From contig CAVSPR010000009.1 of the NCBI GenBank assembly GCA_963729875.1, positions 620,001 through 684,000 on the forward strand: a stretch of DNA of 64,000 nucleotides, written 5' to 3'. This stretch comes from DATBSL01 sp963729875 (GTDB lineage: Bacteria > Acidobacteriota > Vicinamibacteria > Fen-336). Of the stretch, positions 63,614-64,000 are shown one piece after another. Under the pieces are notes generated by a model, which was not told where the DNA came from, did no database searches, and was given only the letters and a program-made list of their open reading frames with translations. A program made the position numbers and the translations under genes. Each line of letters begins with the position of its first letter. The stretch's first letter is position 1.

Positions 63614-64000
63614 TCAGCGCGCGGTCCGGCGGGGAGACGGCTTCGGCAGGAGCGGAGCGAGGAAGCGGCCGGTGTAGCTCGCCTTGATCGCAGCCACCTG
63701 CTCCGGCGTGCCCTCGGCCACGATCCGGCCGCCGCCGTCGCCGCCCTCGGGCCCGAGGTCGATCACCCAGTCGGCGGTCTTGATCACGTCGAGGTTGTGC
63801 TCGATGACGACGACGGTGTTGCCGCCGGCCACGAGCCGGTCGAGGACGCGCAGGAGCTTCTTGATGTCGTCGAAGTGGAGGCCGGTCGTGGGCTCGTCGA
63901 GGATGTAGAGCGTGCGGCCCGTGGAGCGCTTCGAGAGCTCGCGGGAGAGCTTGACGCGCTGCGCCTCGCCGCCGGAGAGGGTGGGGGAGGACTGGCCGAG
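63614..64000 (-). CDS. uvrA: Excinuclease ABC subunit A, C-terminal part
   Basis: Last 128 residues of UvrA; the gene continues beyond base 64000. The second ATPase module is recognisable: LGQSSPTLSGGEAQRVKLSRELS (ABC signature), then TLYILDEPTTGLHFDDIKKLL (Walker B) and NTVVVIEHNLDVIKTADWVIDLGPEGGDGGG, followed by EGTPEQVA and the short basic tail PSPRRTAR. UvrA finds bulky DNA damage and loads UvrB in nucleotide excision repair. With ogt and ada-alkA nearby the region holds several repair genes, but they are not one operon. Confidence 0.97.
   Translation of the reverse strand, partial: LGQSSPTLSGGEAQRVKLSRELSKRSTGRTLYILDEPTTGLHFDDIKKLLRVLDRLVAGGNTVVVIEHNLDVIKTADWVIDLGPEGGDGGGRIVAEGTPEQVAAIKASYTGRFLAPLLPKPSPRRTAR

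Overview
The window is a single very GC-rich, densely packed bacterial chromosome segment with short gaps, many 1-8 base start/stop overlaps and no rRNA, tRNA, phage, transposase or CRISPR array that I can see. The gene content suggests a soil or environmental Gram-negative of the Acidobacteriota type: two large TonB-dependent receptors with an N-terminal carboxypeptidase-regulatory-like domain, two membrane Ser/Thr kinases (one with a beta-propeller, one with TPR-like repeats), a sulfatase-like/TPR protein, a DUF4388 protein, a Pal lipoprotein and a heptose isomerase. This assignment is inference from protein families only.

Layout. 1-2000: partial Xre-type regulator, then moeA-moaC (molybdenum cofactor). 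2000-2800: no gene I can name. 2797-5910 (minus): TonB receptor with a small membrane protein upstream. 6214-10225: sulfatase-like/TPR protein, a VapBC-type toxin-antitoxin pair, a beta-propeller protein. 10268-12325: LysW-like carrier, larE, tatA, pal. 12327-18984: kinase, two secreted proteins, J-like protein, gmhA, a deoxyhypusine-synthase-like protein, a DUF4388 protein. 19004-21942: SDR enzyme and aguB-aguA (agmatine to putrescine). 22168-28651: ComEA-like protein, then an operon of DedA-lysyl-PG-synthase fusion, SpoIIE phosphatase, double ABC permease, ATPase and a separate AAA-associated C domain. 28680-32494 (minus): histidine kinase, NtrC-type regulator and creatininase in one overlapping operon; 32664-37793 (plus, divergent, behind a sigma-54-type promoter): small secreted protein, VirJ-like hydrolase, mprF/lpiA and acvB. 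37803-43238: spermidine-synthase-like membrane protein and a kinase with propeller. 43311-54006: methyltransferase, Tat-type aminotransferase (heavily frameshifted), ceramidase/esterase fusion, CBM9-like protein, radical SAM/SPASM protein, SelA-like Tat-signal protein, 5'-nucleotidase. 54034-57231 (minus): second TonB receptor. 57376-64000: secreted protein, ogt and ada-alkA (alkylation repair), amidohydrolase-DUF1080 fusion, rhodanese, start of uvrA.

How the parts fit. The best regulatory story is at 28.7-37.8 kb: a two-component system of the sigma-54 activator class faces a sigma-54 promoter that would drive lysyl-phosphatidylglycerol synthesis and its hydrolase, i.e. membrane charge remodelling. 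A second lysyl-PG-synthase-like enzyme, fused to a DedA domain, heads a different operon. TatA and two proteins with twin-arginine signals are all in the window.

Two window-wide patterns matter for the reader. First, many genes lack a Shine-Dalgarno sequence and instead carry a TANNNT -10-like hexamer 6-10 bases before the start codon, which points to leaderless transcripts. Second, about a quarter of the genes need one or more single-base frame corrections, mostly in G or C runs; I read these as likely sequence errors, so coordinates are given for the restored genes.
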